Part shown: piece after piece, positions 21,618 to 32,453 of the stretch
How positions within the stretch are numbered: position 1 is the stretch's first letter
Layout of the letters: every line of letters starts with the position of its first letter
Assembly (NCBI RefSeq): GCF_024139115.2
Contig: NC_085140.1
Span: 420,062,283-420,126,282 of the forward strand
Length of the DNA stretch: 64,000 bases
From: Armigeres subalbatus
Taxonomy: Eukaryota > Arthropoda > Insecta > Diptera > Culicidae
Direction: 5' to 3'
The notes under the pieces: generated by a model
Told to the model about the DNA's origin: nothing
The model's input: only the letters and a program-made list of their open reading frames with translations
The model's database searches: none
Program-made: the position numbers and the translations under genes

Positions 21618-22800
21618 TCTTGAGAATTTTATCCAGTATTTTGCGCTCGGTAATGGCGGCGTGAGCTCCCCCCAATTTGACGTTCAAGAGGTAGAAAACA
21701 TTGGAACTCATCAAGTATGCCTTGATATCATGAAAATTGAAGAAGTAAACAAATGAACGTCAACTGTAATGAGAAGCTATAATCAGAAAAAATATTTGTG
21801 TTTTCAATTTTATCTAATTAATAAACTCTTTCAGGGTTCCTATAATGAATTCAATAGATGAAGATCAAGTTGAAATCCACCATGAAAATGGGATTGGGGG
21901 CCCTAGTACGATCAAAAACTTGGTGCGACCGTAGTGCTTGATGAACAAAATTCACGATTTGAGCAGTCTTTAGTTGAAGACGGACTCCATATTCGTTATT
22001 CCGCGAGACGGAACCAATGAAAAAATACGCTCAAGCATCTGTAGCGAATTTTATTAGGTTCATGAATAATAGAGTATAGTTTTTTGATTAATTATTCATT
22101 GAGGTGAGGCTCTTCAACTATTCTGGGCATGGCGCTTGTTCGTCACTATTTATGTGCGGCTACGTAAAATGTTATTTTCTATGAAATTTCTTAAAGTTGT
22201 CCAATCTATTAGAAAAAGACAAAGCTCACTTGGGACATAAATAGAATTTTCTTCTAAATCGTTGCATAGACCAAGCATTGCAAATACAATTCAACACCAG
22301 ACTGATTATATACAAAATGTGGATTCAAGATCGCGTTGCCGATCTATTACAAAATAGCTTTTAGAATTGTTTCATTTATGAATATTACATACAGTTACAG
22401 TCATCCAGAAAACAAACCTCTTGAATTGAATAGGTTTTTTATTTCACTATGCGGTGGCATGAATGCGTTTTTGTTATTACTTCATGGTAGTCCCTGTTTT
22501 TATTCGTATATTCTTAAATATCTTATTGATAGAGCGTTATTTCGCTAATCCCAGAAAACCTGAAATATATAAAATTCATTATTATAACAGAAAATTGAGG
22601 CATGGTACCTAAGCTCAGCTGGTAAATTTGTTGACATTTAATTGTTTACTCTGAAAACTTTCATACGATCAAGGCAAACTAGATGAGCTCCAATGTTTTC
22701 TACCTCTTGAATGTCAAATTCAAAGGAACTCACGCCGCCATTATCGAACGCAAAATACTGGATAGGACAATGTCAATAAAATATGTTCTCAGTTTGTTTT
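21618..22800. mobile_element. Inverted-repeat element in the LTR interior
   Basis: 21645-21775 and 22612-22770 are inverted copies (ATCCAGTATTTTGCG, TAATGGCGGCGTGAG, TTCAAGAGGTAGAAAACATT). They enclose about 850 bp without a transposase. Outer ends are not fixed. Probably a foldback MITE. Confidence 0.6.
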
Positions 22801-22814
22801 TGCGTTTCAATAAC

Positions 22815-22960
22815 AATGCTGTACCGAAAGATTACAATTTCATCCTAAAAGTCGAACTTTTTGTATGATACTCAAAGACCAAACAAAGATGCTATAACCC
22901 TATCGATTCCGCTGGTCGGACTTAGCAAATGTCCATTTGTCGTTGATGATGTGTGTATAT
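22815..22960 (+). repeat. Diverged 'TGTACCGAAAG' interspersed repeat
   Basis: GCTGTACCGAAAGATTACAA and downstream 'CCTATCGATTCCGCTGGTCGG' resemble the repeat at 3827-3974. Truncated. Confidence 0.4.
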
Positions 22961-23244
22961 GTTCACTCACGAAACATAAATGATTAGTAATACCAGGCAC
23001 GAACAATGTGGGTTCAACGTTATACGTACAGCGCCAACTGTCAAAACGCATATAGAAAAAAATGTAATCATGGTACAGGAATCAAATGTCTGTCAAAGTA
23101 TAAACTGGAAGAAAAACATTATCCAATTTTTCAACTAGCAACTGTCATCCGAAATAGTGAGTTGACATCCGGGAAGGAGCACCCAACATAGCTTTGGTCC
23201 TCAAAGTTCCAATACTTACTTATACAAAACTACTTCGATGACAA

Positions 23245-24318
23245 TTAGCCGCCAGCTGACGGGTGCGTAGATAGATGGTCGTCTAGTCTGGGCACAGTTA
23301 TCTTTCTCACATCATCCCGAGTGAGAGGGTGCGTCCTGTGGGGTCTGCCTAGGATGTGATAGGGCTCGACAGTGGGCTCTGTTGAACTTCTATAAAAGCT
23401 GCATGTGTCCACAAGCAGGCCCTATCAAAGCGCCCGTGTGCAGCTTAAAGCGCACTAGCCTAGTCCTGGTGTTGGGTGGGACTTTAAACAAATTTGACCC
23501 GGCTGATCGAGCGTCTGTTCACCAAGGAGGTGCGGCTCCAACAGCGTCTGTTCTGGCATCCTGCGACTGAGTATGAAATGCTATTCCCGGAAGCTATGCC
23601 AGCCCCATCCCGGTGGGTAGGGAACCTTGGGCTTGTTACCGAAACATCAATTTGTTCGAGAACCCAATATTGAAACAATACGGACTGATTTAACGGCAAC
23701 GACTCTTAGCGCGAACGGACACGAATAAGAACATAAAACGTTTAAACCCTAGCCCAGCAGGTTAAATTGGCACGACTTGCCAATAGGGCACGCCGCATGA
23801 AGCTTGACTGAGTGAAGTCCGTTGGCCAAACTTTGGAGAACAAAGAAAGCCGTTGGGACAAGTTCTGCTATACTCTAGTTTACTAGATGAACACGCTCCC
23901 CGGCATCGTGGATTTGGCTTCCTACTAAGCACCCAGACACAATCTGCGCTCATGAAATGGAAACCTATAAGTGAAAGGATAATCGTTGCCAGATTTAGAA
24001 CACGGATCCGAAACCTTACTATAATCCAATGTTATGCGCCAACCGATACTGCCGATCTGCAAGACAAAAAAGAAATTCTACAGCCAACTCAAAGCCGTCG
24101 TAGGTAGAATTCCGAAGGGTCATGGTCTCGGAGAAATGAGCGAAAACGCAGACTGTTCGCCGAATTCTGGTAATAATGACATGGTGATTGGGGAATCGCA
24201 CTTCTCTCATCGACCGGTTCACAAGGTCACGTGGGTCTCCAGTGACGGCTTTACAGAAAATCAAATCGACCACGTCTATATCAGCCGAAAATGGAAACGG
24301 ACCCTTCTTGAGGTCAAA
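23245..24318 (+). pseudogene. LINE 5' UTR and AP-endonuclease relic (RTE-like)
   Basis: 23245-23830 is GC-richer leader DNA. From 23850 a degraded endonuclease can be read in two frames: KWKPISERIIVARFRTRIRN, LTIIQCYAPTDTADLQDKKE, then after deletion of the GDLNAK block, GNNDMVIGESHFSHRPVHKV, TWVSSDGFTENQIDHVYISR. TENQIDHV is the usual late motif in this endonuclease group. It is not the same family as the 11.7 kb element. The SINE at 24331 lies just beyond. Confidence 0.7.
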
Positions 24319-24330
24319 GATATAATTATC

Positions 24331-24612
24331 CTTCTTCTTCTTCTTCTTCTTCTTTTTATTCTCCTATGGCTCTACATTCCAAATGAAACTTGACCTGCTT
24401 TCAACAACGTATTCTATTAGCATTTCCTCAGTTATTATTTAAAGCTCTCCTATGCCCGCCATTGTATGAGTATGTATCTTGTGTTTCAAGTACAATGAAT
24501 ATCTTATGCCAAGGGAGATGAGAATGTTTGATTGTTTCTCATCCGAAAATTTCCTAGACCGGACCGATCCTACGATCCTACGCCTTCGCTCGCAAGGCTA
24601 ACTGGAGACCCC
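24331..24612 (-). mobile_element. tRNA-derived SINE with TTC/GAA tail and TSD
   Basis: Minus strand starts GGGGTCTCCAGTTAGCCTTG (A-box region); the B-box region near 24575 is degraded by a small duplication (GATCGTAGGATCGG). The 3' end is a GAA triplet run (24331-24352 on the plus strand as CTT). Imperfect 11-bp repeats ATATAATTATC (24320-24330) and ATATTATTATC (24613-24623) flank it. Related in plan to Feilai but a different sequence. Confidence 0.75.
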
Positions 24613-24624
24613 ATATTATTATCA

Positions 24625-25440
24625 TACTTTTTTTTCAAAGACCACTAATTTTTAAAAATATTCAACACACAGGTACTCTCTGCCATCAGCACTATGGAGC
24701 TCGCGAGAAGATTCGGCTCAAACGCATTTTATAGTAGCTACATGAAATCTCCATTTGATCTACAACTGCTTTGTTATAACCTTGCGCTTCCTCAATCTCC
24801 TCCCAAAACACTTAAATCTCTAAATACTGATCTTGCTACACCCCTTTCATTCATCAGGAGTCTACAGCAAAAATACCATATAAAAATTTAAAAACGCGGA
24901 TTCAATTTCATTCCAGATAAATCCAGCCAAGCATATTTCCACATATTTCCAGAATAATTGGAGGCGAAATTGAAGTGAAACCTACAAACCAATGTTTTGG
25001 CCACTGCATGCCAGTGTTGCGTTTTTTATTAGACAAAAATTTCTCATTCTTATTTAAAACGACGATTAAGCTTGTCATTTTTTTTCGCAATTTACAAAAG
25101 TTATGTTACACAAGAATTTATCCACATCATAAGGCAACTCTTCTCTGGCGTATACTTTCAATTGTTCCTTGTTCGCATACTATTCTCTCAATGAGCATCC
25201 GCATGATTGAAATCACCCTCACAGGAGTCATAACTCAACCTGTGGCAAAGCAAGCGCCGACCAAATTTCCCCCATTTAGCCTCACTCAATTTGGCAAACG
25301 AACGTCTCGTCTCGTTTCAAAACAAAAAATTCAAATAAGTTCCAATCTCCGTCTATTAATATTCCACCAGACGTCCCGTCTGGTACACAATCACATTGCG
25401 TACTGCCGACAGGAGTCCTAACCCGAGGCATGTTATTTCA
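24625..25440. other. LTR-element interior, no gene
   Basis: Non-coding. 25290-25440 contains degenerate forerunners of the downstream repeat (ACGTCTCGTCTCG, AGACGTCCCGTCTGG). Open frames of 60-148 codons lack motifs. Confidence 0.35.
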
Positions 25441-25454
25441 ACACCAATAATATA

Positions 25455-26060
25455 AAATCTCCTCACTAAACGACCCGTCTAGTGGCATTCAGTATCAAAA
25501 AATCTTCTCACTAAACGTCCCGTCTAGTGGCATTCATTATCAAAAAATCTCCTCACTAAACATCCCGTCTAGTGGAATTCAGTGTCAAAAAATCTCCTCA
25601 CCAAACGTCTCGTCTAGTGGCAGTCAGTATCAAGAATCTCTTCACTAAACGTCCCGTCTAGTGGCATTCATTATCAAACAATCTCTTCACTAAACGTCCC
25701 GTCTAGTGGCATTCGGTGTCCAAAATCTCCTCACTAAACGTCCCGTCTAGTGGCATTCAGGATCAAGATCTCCTCACTAAACGTCCCGTCTAGTGGCATT
25801 CAGTGTCCAAAATCTCCTCACTAAACGTCCCGTCTAGTGGCATTCAGTGTCTAAAATCTCCTCACTAAACGTCCCGTCTAGTGGCATTCAGGATCAAGAA
25901 TCTCCTCACTAAACGTCCCGTCTAGTGGCATTCAGTGTCCAAAATCTCCTCACTAAACGTCCCGTCTAGTGGCATTCAGGATCAAGAATCTCCTCACTAA
26001 ACGTCCCATCTAGTGGCATTCAGTGTACAAAATCTCCTCTAGTGGCATTCAGGATCCAGC
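25455..26060 (-). repeat. 44-bp tandem array in the LTR-element leader
   Basis: About 13 full units and a truncated last one of 'CTCCTCACTAAACGTCCCGT' plus 'CTAGTGGCATTCAGTRTC', period about 44 bp. Each unit carries a short dyad (ACTAAACG...CGTCTAGT). It lies roughly 270 bp inside the 5' LTR on the minus strand, i.e. in the untranslated leader. Confidence 0.85.
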
Positions 26061-26308
26061 TCTTTAAATTTCACTTCAAAATATCATTTTTGACCGCGTG
26101 ATTGACAAATGCACGCACACGCACCACTCTTGAAAAAAACACTTTTCCAATCTTTTCGCGTTAAATTCGGCGACATCTAGTAAGCCATTTTTCCCACCGC
26201 AGGAAAAAAAAATCGGATCTGTGTTCGAACATTTTTTTTCTCACAATGCCATTGCAATGGCTGATTTAATTTTTACTTACTTGCTTTATTGCCTGGGTGG
26301 CAATAAAT

Positions 26309-26327
26309 CCTGGCACGGATCGCCAAA
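26309..26327 (-). promoter_or_regulatory. Putative primer-binding site
   Basis: Minus-strand TTTGGCGATCCGTGCCAGGA lies immediately inside the 5' LTR. TGGCG...at this position is typical of tRNA 3'-end complementarity in insect LTR elements. The priming tRNA was not identified. Confidence 0.6.
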
Positions 26328-26587
26328 TGTGGAGTTCGGAAATAGTCACCCGCCAATTCACTAGTTAGCTAGCGGATGCTGTTCGATGCCCACGTCCTGC
26401 TCGTGTGGTGGTCTATCACCGAAAGAGGAAGAGTCATGATGATGCATCGACAGATCAACGCGAAATGTCATTACACCTACACGGAATGAACGCGTGTTCA
26501 TTATTCTGTCAAAGTATAGTACTGTGATAAGACACTACTGGAGCATTACACGCTGAAGGAAACTTACCCTTTTTCCATACCCACACA
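26328..26587 (-). repeat. LTR (5' LTR of the minus-strand element)
   Basis: 260 bp, starts TGTGTGGGTATGG and ends CTCCACA on the minus strand. Followed directly by the putative primer-binding site. Confidence 0.85.
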
Positions 26588-26634
26588 CAATAGATTTTGG
26601 CCGTCATTATTGTGGATATGACAGAGTTTCAGCC

Positions 26635-26713
26635 TCCTACTATGAAAATTCATTTAGATATCGCGAATTGAATTCCAAAAGGTACCTGGGTACCCAGCCG
26701 GCCACACAAGGGT
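26635..26713. repeat. Solo end of a 'GGTACC...GGCCGGC' TIR element
   Basis: GGTACCTGGGTACCCAGCCG then GCCACACAAGGGT resembles the right terminus of the 17123-21138 element. Only this end is present. The Juan-like element starts at its edge. Confidence 0.5.
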
Positions 26714-27371
26714 TAATAAAAACAAGAGGAAGGGGGAGTCTCTGAATTCTCCACTTCCTTCAAAGAAACAAGGTTTCAAGACCGTCCTGCCCAAGCGCGG
26801 AAAAAATAGAAGGAAGCTGGAGACTTCAGATATTCCTTCTAAATCTAATGTTGACATTATTTCCTCTCCTATCGAACTGAGCAATCAGTTCGAATTGATT
26901 CAAGAAGAAATTTAGCAAATCGAATCTAGCTATAGCCCAGGTGATTTGGTTCATGCTAAGAAGCAAAGGATTCCGCCAATTGTGGTATCTGTTACCGAGT
27001 GTTCCGGCTTTCGGCATGAGATTTTGAGTAACCTTCAGGGGATCAAGGTTTCATTTCAGATTGCTAGGAAGGGTGACTGCCGCGTTTTGCCGGGATCCTT
27101 TGACGATCGCAAACGTCTTCTTCAGTATTTAACTGAGAAGCGCCATAAATTCTTCACATACGACGACAAAACTGAGCGATTGTTCAAAGTCGTCTTGAAA
27201 GGTCTCCCCAGTGATGATAAATCACTGGATGAGATTAAAATTGAAATTTCTCAATTACTTGGATTTGCGCCAGTCCAAGTCATTAAGATGAAAAAGAAAT
27301 CCCACTCTGGTACTTCCCAAAGGGGCATTTCTCAAGAATTTTATTTAGTTCATTTTAACAAAAGTGAACTA
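26714..27371 (+). pseudogene. Jockey gag ORF1, 5' part
   Basis: K/R-rich N-terminal segment, a TAG at 26913, then FRHEILSNLQGIKVSFQIAR, FFTYDDKTERLFKVVLKGLP, LGFAPVQVIKMKKK and FYLVHFNKSEL. The KxVLKGLP segment is the PRE_C2HC-type region preceding the zinc knuckles of Jockey gag proteins. It is cut after NKSEL by the palindromic array and resumes at 30682 in frame once the duplication is discounted. Confidence 0.8.
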
Positions 27372-27460
27372 TTTTTTTGTTAAATATCTTGGCTGTGCAT
27401 ATGCACAGCATATGTTTCGAAATGGACAAATTGATATGAAATTTGCGAAAAAGAATCCAC

Positions 27461-27533
27461 GTGTCTTGGAGGGACTCGAACCCTCAACCTCCTACTCTCT
27501 AGATAGGCGTGATAACCCCTACACAACAAGACC
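27461..27533 (-). tRNA. tRNA-like sequence 1 (array unit 1)
   Basis: 73 nt fold as a class I tRNA: acceptor GGTCTTG/CAAGACA (6 of 7 pairs), D arm GTG...CAC, anticodon arm CCTAT-CTAGAGA-GTAGG, short variable loop AGGTT, perfect T arm GAGGG-TTCGAGT-CCCTC. Formal anticodon AGA (Ser) but without the long serine variable arm, so charging identity is doubtful. A T5 run (TTCTTTTT) about 10 nt downstream resembles a Pol III terminator. Confidence 0.6.
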
Positions 27534-28018
27534 ACTTAAAGGTCACGTTTGCGGAAAAGCCATCAGAATCCGAGTACCAACCTCCACCGCGGTTAGCTCT
27601 CTTTTGCAAATTGAATATCTTTCGGATGCTTGATTTGCCCAATCTCCACATTTGCTTTACTGTTGTATATCCACAGCCAAGCGAGTGCACATTGTTTATT
27701 AAACGAGAGGATCGCACTCCATGCCCCCAGCAACGGACTGGGCGGGACGGTATAGAATGCGAATTCAATCGCACTCTGCTGTGCCAAAGGCTTGCTTGGC
27801 TAAAGCATTTGATGAGTTTGATTGCCTTTACGTAAACGGTCGCGTGTACTCAGACGACTAATGACGGTGAAAGACCGACACTTGATTACAATTAATTGCA
27901 TATTATTCGGCAACTCGGCCGTACGAAAACCATTTTTGTTAAATATCTTGGCTGTGCATATGCACAGCATATGTTTCGAAATGGACAAATTGATACGAAA
28001 TTTGCGAAAAGAATCCAC

Positions 28019-28091
28019 GTGTCTTGGAGGGACTCGAACCCTCAACCTCCTACTCTCTAGATAGGCGTGATAACCCCTACACAACAAGACC
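28019..28091 (-). tRNA. tRNA-like sequence 2 (array unit 2)
   Basis: Same 73-nt cloverleaf as unit 1, by direct reading identical. The downstream T run is TTCTTTT here (four Ts), one shorter than in most units. Confidence 0.6.
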
Positions 28092-28579
28092 ACTTAAAGG
28101 TCACGTTTGCGGAAAAGCCATCAGAATCCGAGTACCAACCTCCACCGCGGTTAGCTCTCTTTTTGCAAATTGAATATCTTTCGGATGCTTGATTTGCCCA
28201 ATCTCCACATTTGCTTTACTGTTGTATATCCACAGCCAAGCGAGTGCACATTGTTTATTAAACGAGAGGATCGCACTCCATGCCCCCCAGCAACGGACTG
28301 GGCGGGACGGTATAGAATGCGAATTCAATCGCACTCTGCTGTGCCAAAGGCTTGCTTGGCTAAAGCATTTGATGAGTTTGATTGCCTTTACGTAAACGGT
28401 CGCGTGTACTCAGACGACTAATGACGGTGAAAGACCGACACTTGATTACAATTAATTGCATATTATTCGGCAACTCAGCCGTACGAAAACCATTTTTTGT
28501 TAAATATCTTGGCTGTGCATATGCACAGCATATGTTTCGAAATGGACAAATTGATACGAAATTTGCGAAAAGAATCCAC

Positions 28580-28652
28580 GTGTCTTGGAGGGACTCAGAC
28601 CCTCAACCTCCTACTCTCTAGATAGGCGTGATAACCCCTACACAACAAGACC
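28580..28652 (-). tRNA. tRNA-like sequence 3, T loop mutated
   Basis: Same cloverleaf, but the T loop and B box read GGGTCTGAGTCC instead of GGGTTCGAGTCC, which should weaken TFIIIC binding. Unit 3 also has small changes downstream (CATCAGAGTACAAACC) and is truncated at 28832. Confidence 0.5.
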
Positions 28653-29352
28653 ACTTAAAGGTCACATTTGCGGAAAAGCCATCAGAGTACAAACCTCCAT
28701 CGCGGTTAGCTCTCTTTTTTGCAAATTGAATATCTTTCGGATGCTTGATTTGCCCAATCTCCACATTTGCTTTACTGTTGTATATCCACAGCCAAGCGAG
28801 TGCACATTGTTTATTAAACGAGAGGATCGCACGTTGAGGGTTCGAGTCCCTCCAAGACACGTGGATTCTTTTTCGCAAATTTCGTATCAATTTGTCCATT
28901 TCGAAACATATGCTGTGCATATGCACAGCCAAGATATTTAACAAAAAAATGGTTTTCGTACGGCCGAGTTGCCGAATAATATGCAATTAATTGTAATCAA
29001 GTGTCGGTCTTTCACCGTCATTAGTCGTCTGAGTACACGCGACCGTTTACGTAAAGGCAATCAAACTCATCAAATGCTTTAGCCAAGCAAGCCTTTGGCA
29101 CAGCAGAGTGCGATTGAATTCGCATTCTATACCGTCCCGCCCAGTCCGTTGCTGGGGGGCATGGAGTGCGATCCTCTCGTTTAATAAACAATGTGCACTC
29201 GCTTGGCTGTGGATATACAACAGTAAAGCAAATGTGGAGATTGGGCAAATCAAGCATCCGAAAGATATTCAATTTGCAAAAAAAGAGAGCTAACCGCGGT
29301 GGAGGTTGGTACTCGGATTCTGATGGCTTTTCCGCAAACGTGACCTTTAAGT

Positions 29353-29425
29353 GGTCTTGTTGTGTAGGGGTTATCACGCCTATCTAGAGAGTAGGAGGTT
29401 GAGGGTTCGAGTCCCTCCAAGACAC
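29353..29425 (+). tRNA. tRNA-like sequence 4 (inverted half)
   Basis: Identical cloverleaf on the plus strand, followed by CGTGGATTCTTTTT. First complete copy after the inversion point. Confidence 0.6.
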
Positions 29426-29916
29426 GTGGATTCTTTTTCGCAAATTTCGTATCAATTTGTCCATTTCGAAACATATGCTGTGCATATGCACAGCCAAGAT
29501 ATTTAACAAAAAATGGTTTTCGTACGGCCGAGTTGCCGAATAATATGCAATTAATTGTAATCAAGTGTCGGTCTTTCACCGTCATTAGTCGTCTGAGTAC
29601 ACGCGACCGTTTACGTAAAGGCAATCAAACTCATCAAATGCTTTAGCCAAGCAAGCCTTTGGCACAGCAGAGTGCGATTGAATTCGCATTCTATACCGTC
29701 CCGCCCAGTCCGTTGCTGGGGGCATAGAGTGCGATCCTCTCGTTTAATAAACAATGTGCACTCGCTTGGCTGTGGATATACAACAGTAAAGCAAATGTGG
29801 AGATTGGGCAAATCAAGCATCCGAAAGATATTCAATTTGCAAAAAAAAGAGAGCTAACCGCGGTGGAGGTTGGTACTCGGATTCTGATGGCTTTTCCGCA
29901 AACGTGACCTTTAAGT

Positions 29917-29989
29917 GGTCTTGTTGTGTAGGGGTTATCACGCCTATCTAGAGAGTAGGAGGTTGAGGGTTCGAGTCCCTCCAAGACAC
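29917..29989 (+). tRNA. tRNA-like sequence 5 (inverted half)
   Basis: Identical 73-nt cloverleaf with intact A- and B-box regions and the same downstream T run. Confidence 0.6.
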
Positions 29990-30477
29990 GTGGATTCTTT
30001 TTCGCAAATTTCGTATCAATTTGTCCATTTCGAAACATATGCTGTGCATATGCACAGCCAAGATATTTAACAAAAAAATGGTTTTCGTACGGCCGAGTTG
30101 CCGAATAATATGCAATTAATTGTAATCAAGTGTCGGTCTTTCACCGTCATTAGTCGTCTGAGTACACGCGACCGTTTACGTAAAGGCAATCAAACTCATC
30201 AAATGCTTTAGCCAAGCAAGCCTTTGGCACAGCAGAGTGCGATTGAATTCGCATTCTATACCGTCCGCCCAGTCCGTTGCTGGGGGCATGGAGTGCGATC
30301 CTCTCGTTTAATAAACAATGTGCACTCGCTTGGCTGTGGATATACAACAGTAAAGCAAATGTGGAGATTGGGCAAATCAAGCATCCGAAAGATATTCAAT
30401 TTGCAAAAAAAGAGCTAACCGCGGTGGAGGTTGGTACTCGGATTCTGATGGCTTTTCCGCAAACGTGACCTTTAAGT

Positions 30478-30548
30478 GGTCTTGTTGTGTAGGTTATCAC
30501 GCCTATCTAGAGAGTAGGAGGTTGAGGGTTCGAGTCCCTCCAAGACAC
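30478..30548 (+). tRNA. tRNA-like sequence 6, two Gs lost in the D loop
   Basis: 71 nt: D loop GTGTAGGTTATCAC lacks two of the four Gs of the other copies, removing the conserved GG. The T arm and acceptor are intact. Confidence 0.55.
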
Positions 30549-30681
30549 GTGGATTCTTTTTCGCAAATTTCGTATCAATTTGTCCATTTCGAAACATATG
30601 CTGTGCATATGCACAGCCAAGATATTTAACAAAAAAATGGTTTTCGTACGGCCGAGTTGCCGAATAATATGCAATTAATTG

Positions 30682-31441
30682 AAAAGTGAACTAAATAATA
30701 TGAAAAGTTTGGAAAAGGCCTGTATTATGTACCATGTCCTTGTTACATGGGAACATTTCCGCAGGCCTGGGGGAAATTTCCAAAACCTCACTCAGTGCCG
30801 TAAGTGCCAAAAGTGGGGTCACGGAACTAAATATTGTCACATGGATGCTAAATGCATGATTTGTGGTGGAGCCTCTCACGCCAAGGACGCCTGTCCTGTG
30901 AGAGAAGATTCCAATAAATTTAAGTGCGCAAATTGTGGGGGCAATCATAAATCCAATTTCTGGGAATGCCCTTCACGCAAAAAAGTTTTGAATTCCCGTG
31001 CAAAATTGATGACGGGAAATTCCAATCGGATCCCAGATTCGACAGGTAGAAATTTTTCAAACGCTCAAATTTCGAAACCGGTTACCGGTCGAGCAATTCA
31101 TACCCACCACAATTCACAAACAAATTTTGCCGCTCGTCAACGGGTAGCAAGCACTTCAGTAAATTCCATTTTTCCAATGTACCTACGTATGCAAACATCG
31201 CTGCTGGTAGACAAAATTTCTCTTCTCAAAATGAGGTTTATACCCATGTCCCAACGGAAAATAACGGTCATGTTGCCGATTCAGGTAGCATGACTGCTGC
31301 CGATTTTGATTTTTTAACTGAACAATTGCATCACATGATTGATGCAATGTTCAAAGCAAATACCATTCCTGAAGCTGTTCAGGTTGGTATAAAGTACACA
31401 CAAAAAAATGTTATCGGACTCCGTTTCAATGGATCCAAATA
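30682..31441 (+). pseudogene. Jockey gag ORF1, 3' part with zinc knuckles
   Basis: Three knuckles: CRKCQKWGHGTKYC, CMICGGASHAKDAC and CANCGGNHKSNFWEC. These bind the element's RNA in the nucleoprotein particle. A frameshift near 31165 moves the C-terminal part (AADFDFLTEQLHHMIDAMFK) to another frame, ending at TAA 31440, overlapping the ORF2 start. Confidence 0.85.
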
Positions 31442-32453
31442 ATTGTGTGAAAGTTCTAAATTGGAATGCCCGCTCTCTAAAGGGTAAGGAAGATGAATTA
31501 TTCAACTTCCTAACAGTTCATAATGTGCATATTGCCATTATTACTGAAACGTATTTAAAACCAGGACTCTCCATTAAAAGAGATCCAAACTATTTTATCT
31601 ACAGAAATGATCGTCTTGACAGCGCCTGTGGTGGGGTCGCCATCGTCATTAATAGACGTATCAAACATAAATTATTTTCTTCGTTCGAAACCAAAGTTTT
31701 TGAAACCTTGGGAGTTTCTGTTGAAACAAATTTTGGACAATTTTCCTTCATTGCAGCCTACTTGCCTTTTCATTGCATTGAGGGCAGCAAAAGAATTGGT
31801 TGAAAGCTGATCTTCAAATTCTGACTCGCAACAAATCAAAATTCTTCGTAATTGGTGACTTCAATGCCAAACACCGTTCATGGAATAATGCTCAAAGCAA
31901 TTCCAACGGCAAAATTTTATTTGAAGATTGTTCTGCGGGATATTATACTATTCAATATCCCAATGGTCCTACTTGTTTTTCTTCCAGTCGAAATCCTTCT
32001 ACAATTGATTTAGTTTTAACGGATTCAAGTCAGCTGTGTGGCCAATTGGTAACTCATGCTGACTTTGACTCTGATCACCTCCCTGTGACATTTGAAATCT
32101 CACAAGAAGCCATTTATAATCCAATCAGCTCTACTTTTAATTATCATAGGGCTGATTGGGATTTATATAAAACATATATCGATAGGAATTTTGATGTTAA
32201 TATTCCTTTGGATACCAAAAGTGATATTGACAATGTGCTCGTATCTTTGACAAATTTAATTGTCGAAGCCAGAGGCATTGCAATTCCTAAATGTGAAATT
32301 AAATTCAACTCCATTATTATTGACGACGATCTTCAGCTACTGATCCGTCTTAAAAATTTGAGAAGAAGGCAATACCAAAGAACTCGCGATCCCGCGTTGA
32401 AAGTTATTTGGCGAGATTTGCAAAATGAAATTAAAAACGTTTCACTATTCTGA
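31408..32453 (+). pseudogene. Jockey ORF2, AP endonuclease domain
   Basis: Start at 31408 or 31429. Motifs: VKVLNWNARSLKGK, HIAIITETYLKPG, then after a frameshift near 31775, FVIGDFNAKHRSWN, PSTIDLVLTDSSQL and ADFDSDHLPVTFEI. E, D/N and SDH residues of the catalytic site are present. A linker (LLIRLKNLRRRQYQRTRDPA) leads to TGA at 32451. Confidence 0.85.

Larger units (their letters stand above)
21204..26587 (-). mobile_element. LTR retrotransposon, apparently non-autonomous
   Basis: Two near-identical direct repeats (21204-21466 and 26328-26587) start TGTGGAG and end CCCACACA, flanked by the same CAATA (21199-21203, 26588-26592). On the minus strand the 5' LTR is followed by a TGGCGATCCGTGCCAGGA-like primer-binding site and the 3' LTR is preceded by a purine tract. 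No gag-pol frame lies in the 4.86-kb interior, which contains other repeats, so it depends on enzymes from elsewhere (inference). Confidence 0.85.
27372..30681. repeat. Palindromic array of ~560-bp tRNA-like units, TSD-flanked
   Basis: Units 1 (27372-27932) and 2 (27933-28492) and a partial unit 3 (28493-28832) run one way. At 28832/28833 orientation flips. A partial unit (28833-28949), then 28950-29513, 29514-30078, 30079-30637 and a stub (30638-30681) run the other way. Identity between units looks very high. A perfect 12-bp direct repeat, AAAAGTGAACTA (27360-27371, 30682-30693), flanks the whole block. Each full unit has one tRNA-like sequence. Confidence 0.9.

Noticed and set aside
25455..26060. 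CRISPR-like regular spacing of repeats
   Set aside because: The 44-bp units are continuous with no unique spacers, the genome is eukaryotic, and the array lies in an LTR-element leader.
27499..30468. Many 60-124-codon frames on both strands
   Set aside because: They recur identically in every array unit and overlap the tRNA-like sequences in both orientations; by-products of the repeat.
27461..30548. Functional serine tRNA gene cluster
   Set aside because: Anticodon AGA is paired with a 5-nt variable loop instead of the long serine arm, acceptor position 1-72 is mismatched, and copies sit inside a transposed array. Kept as tRNA-like only.
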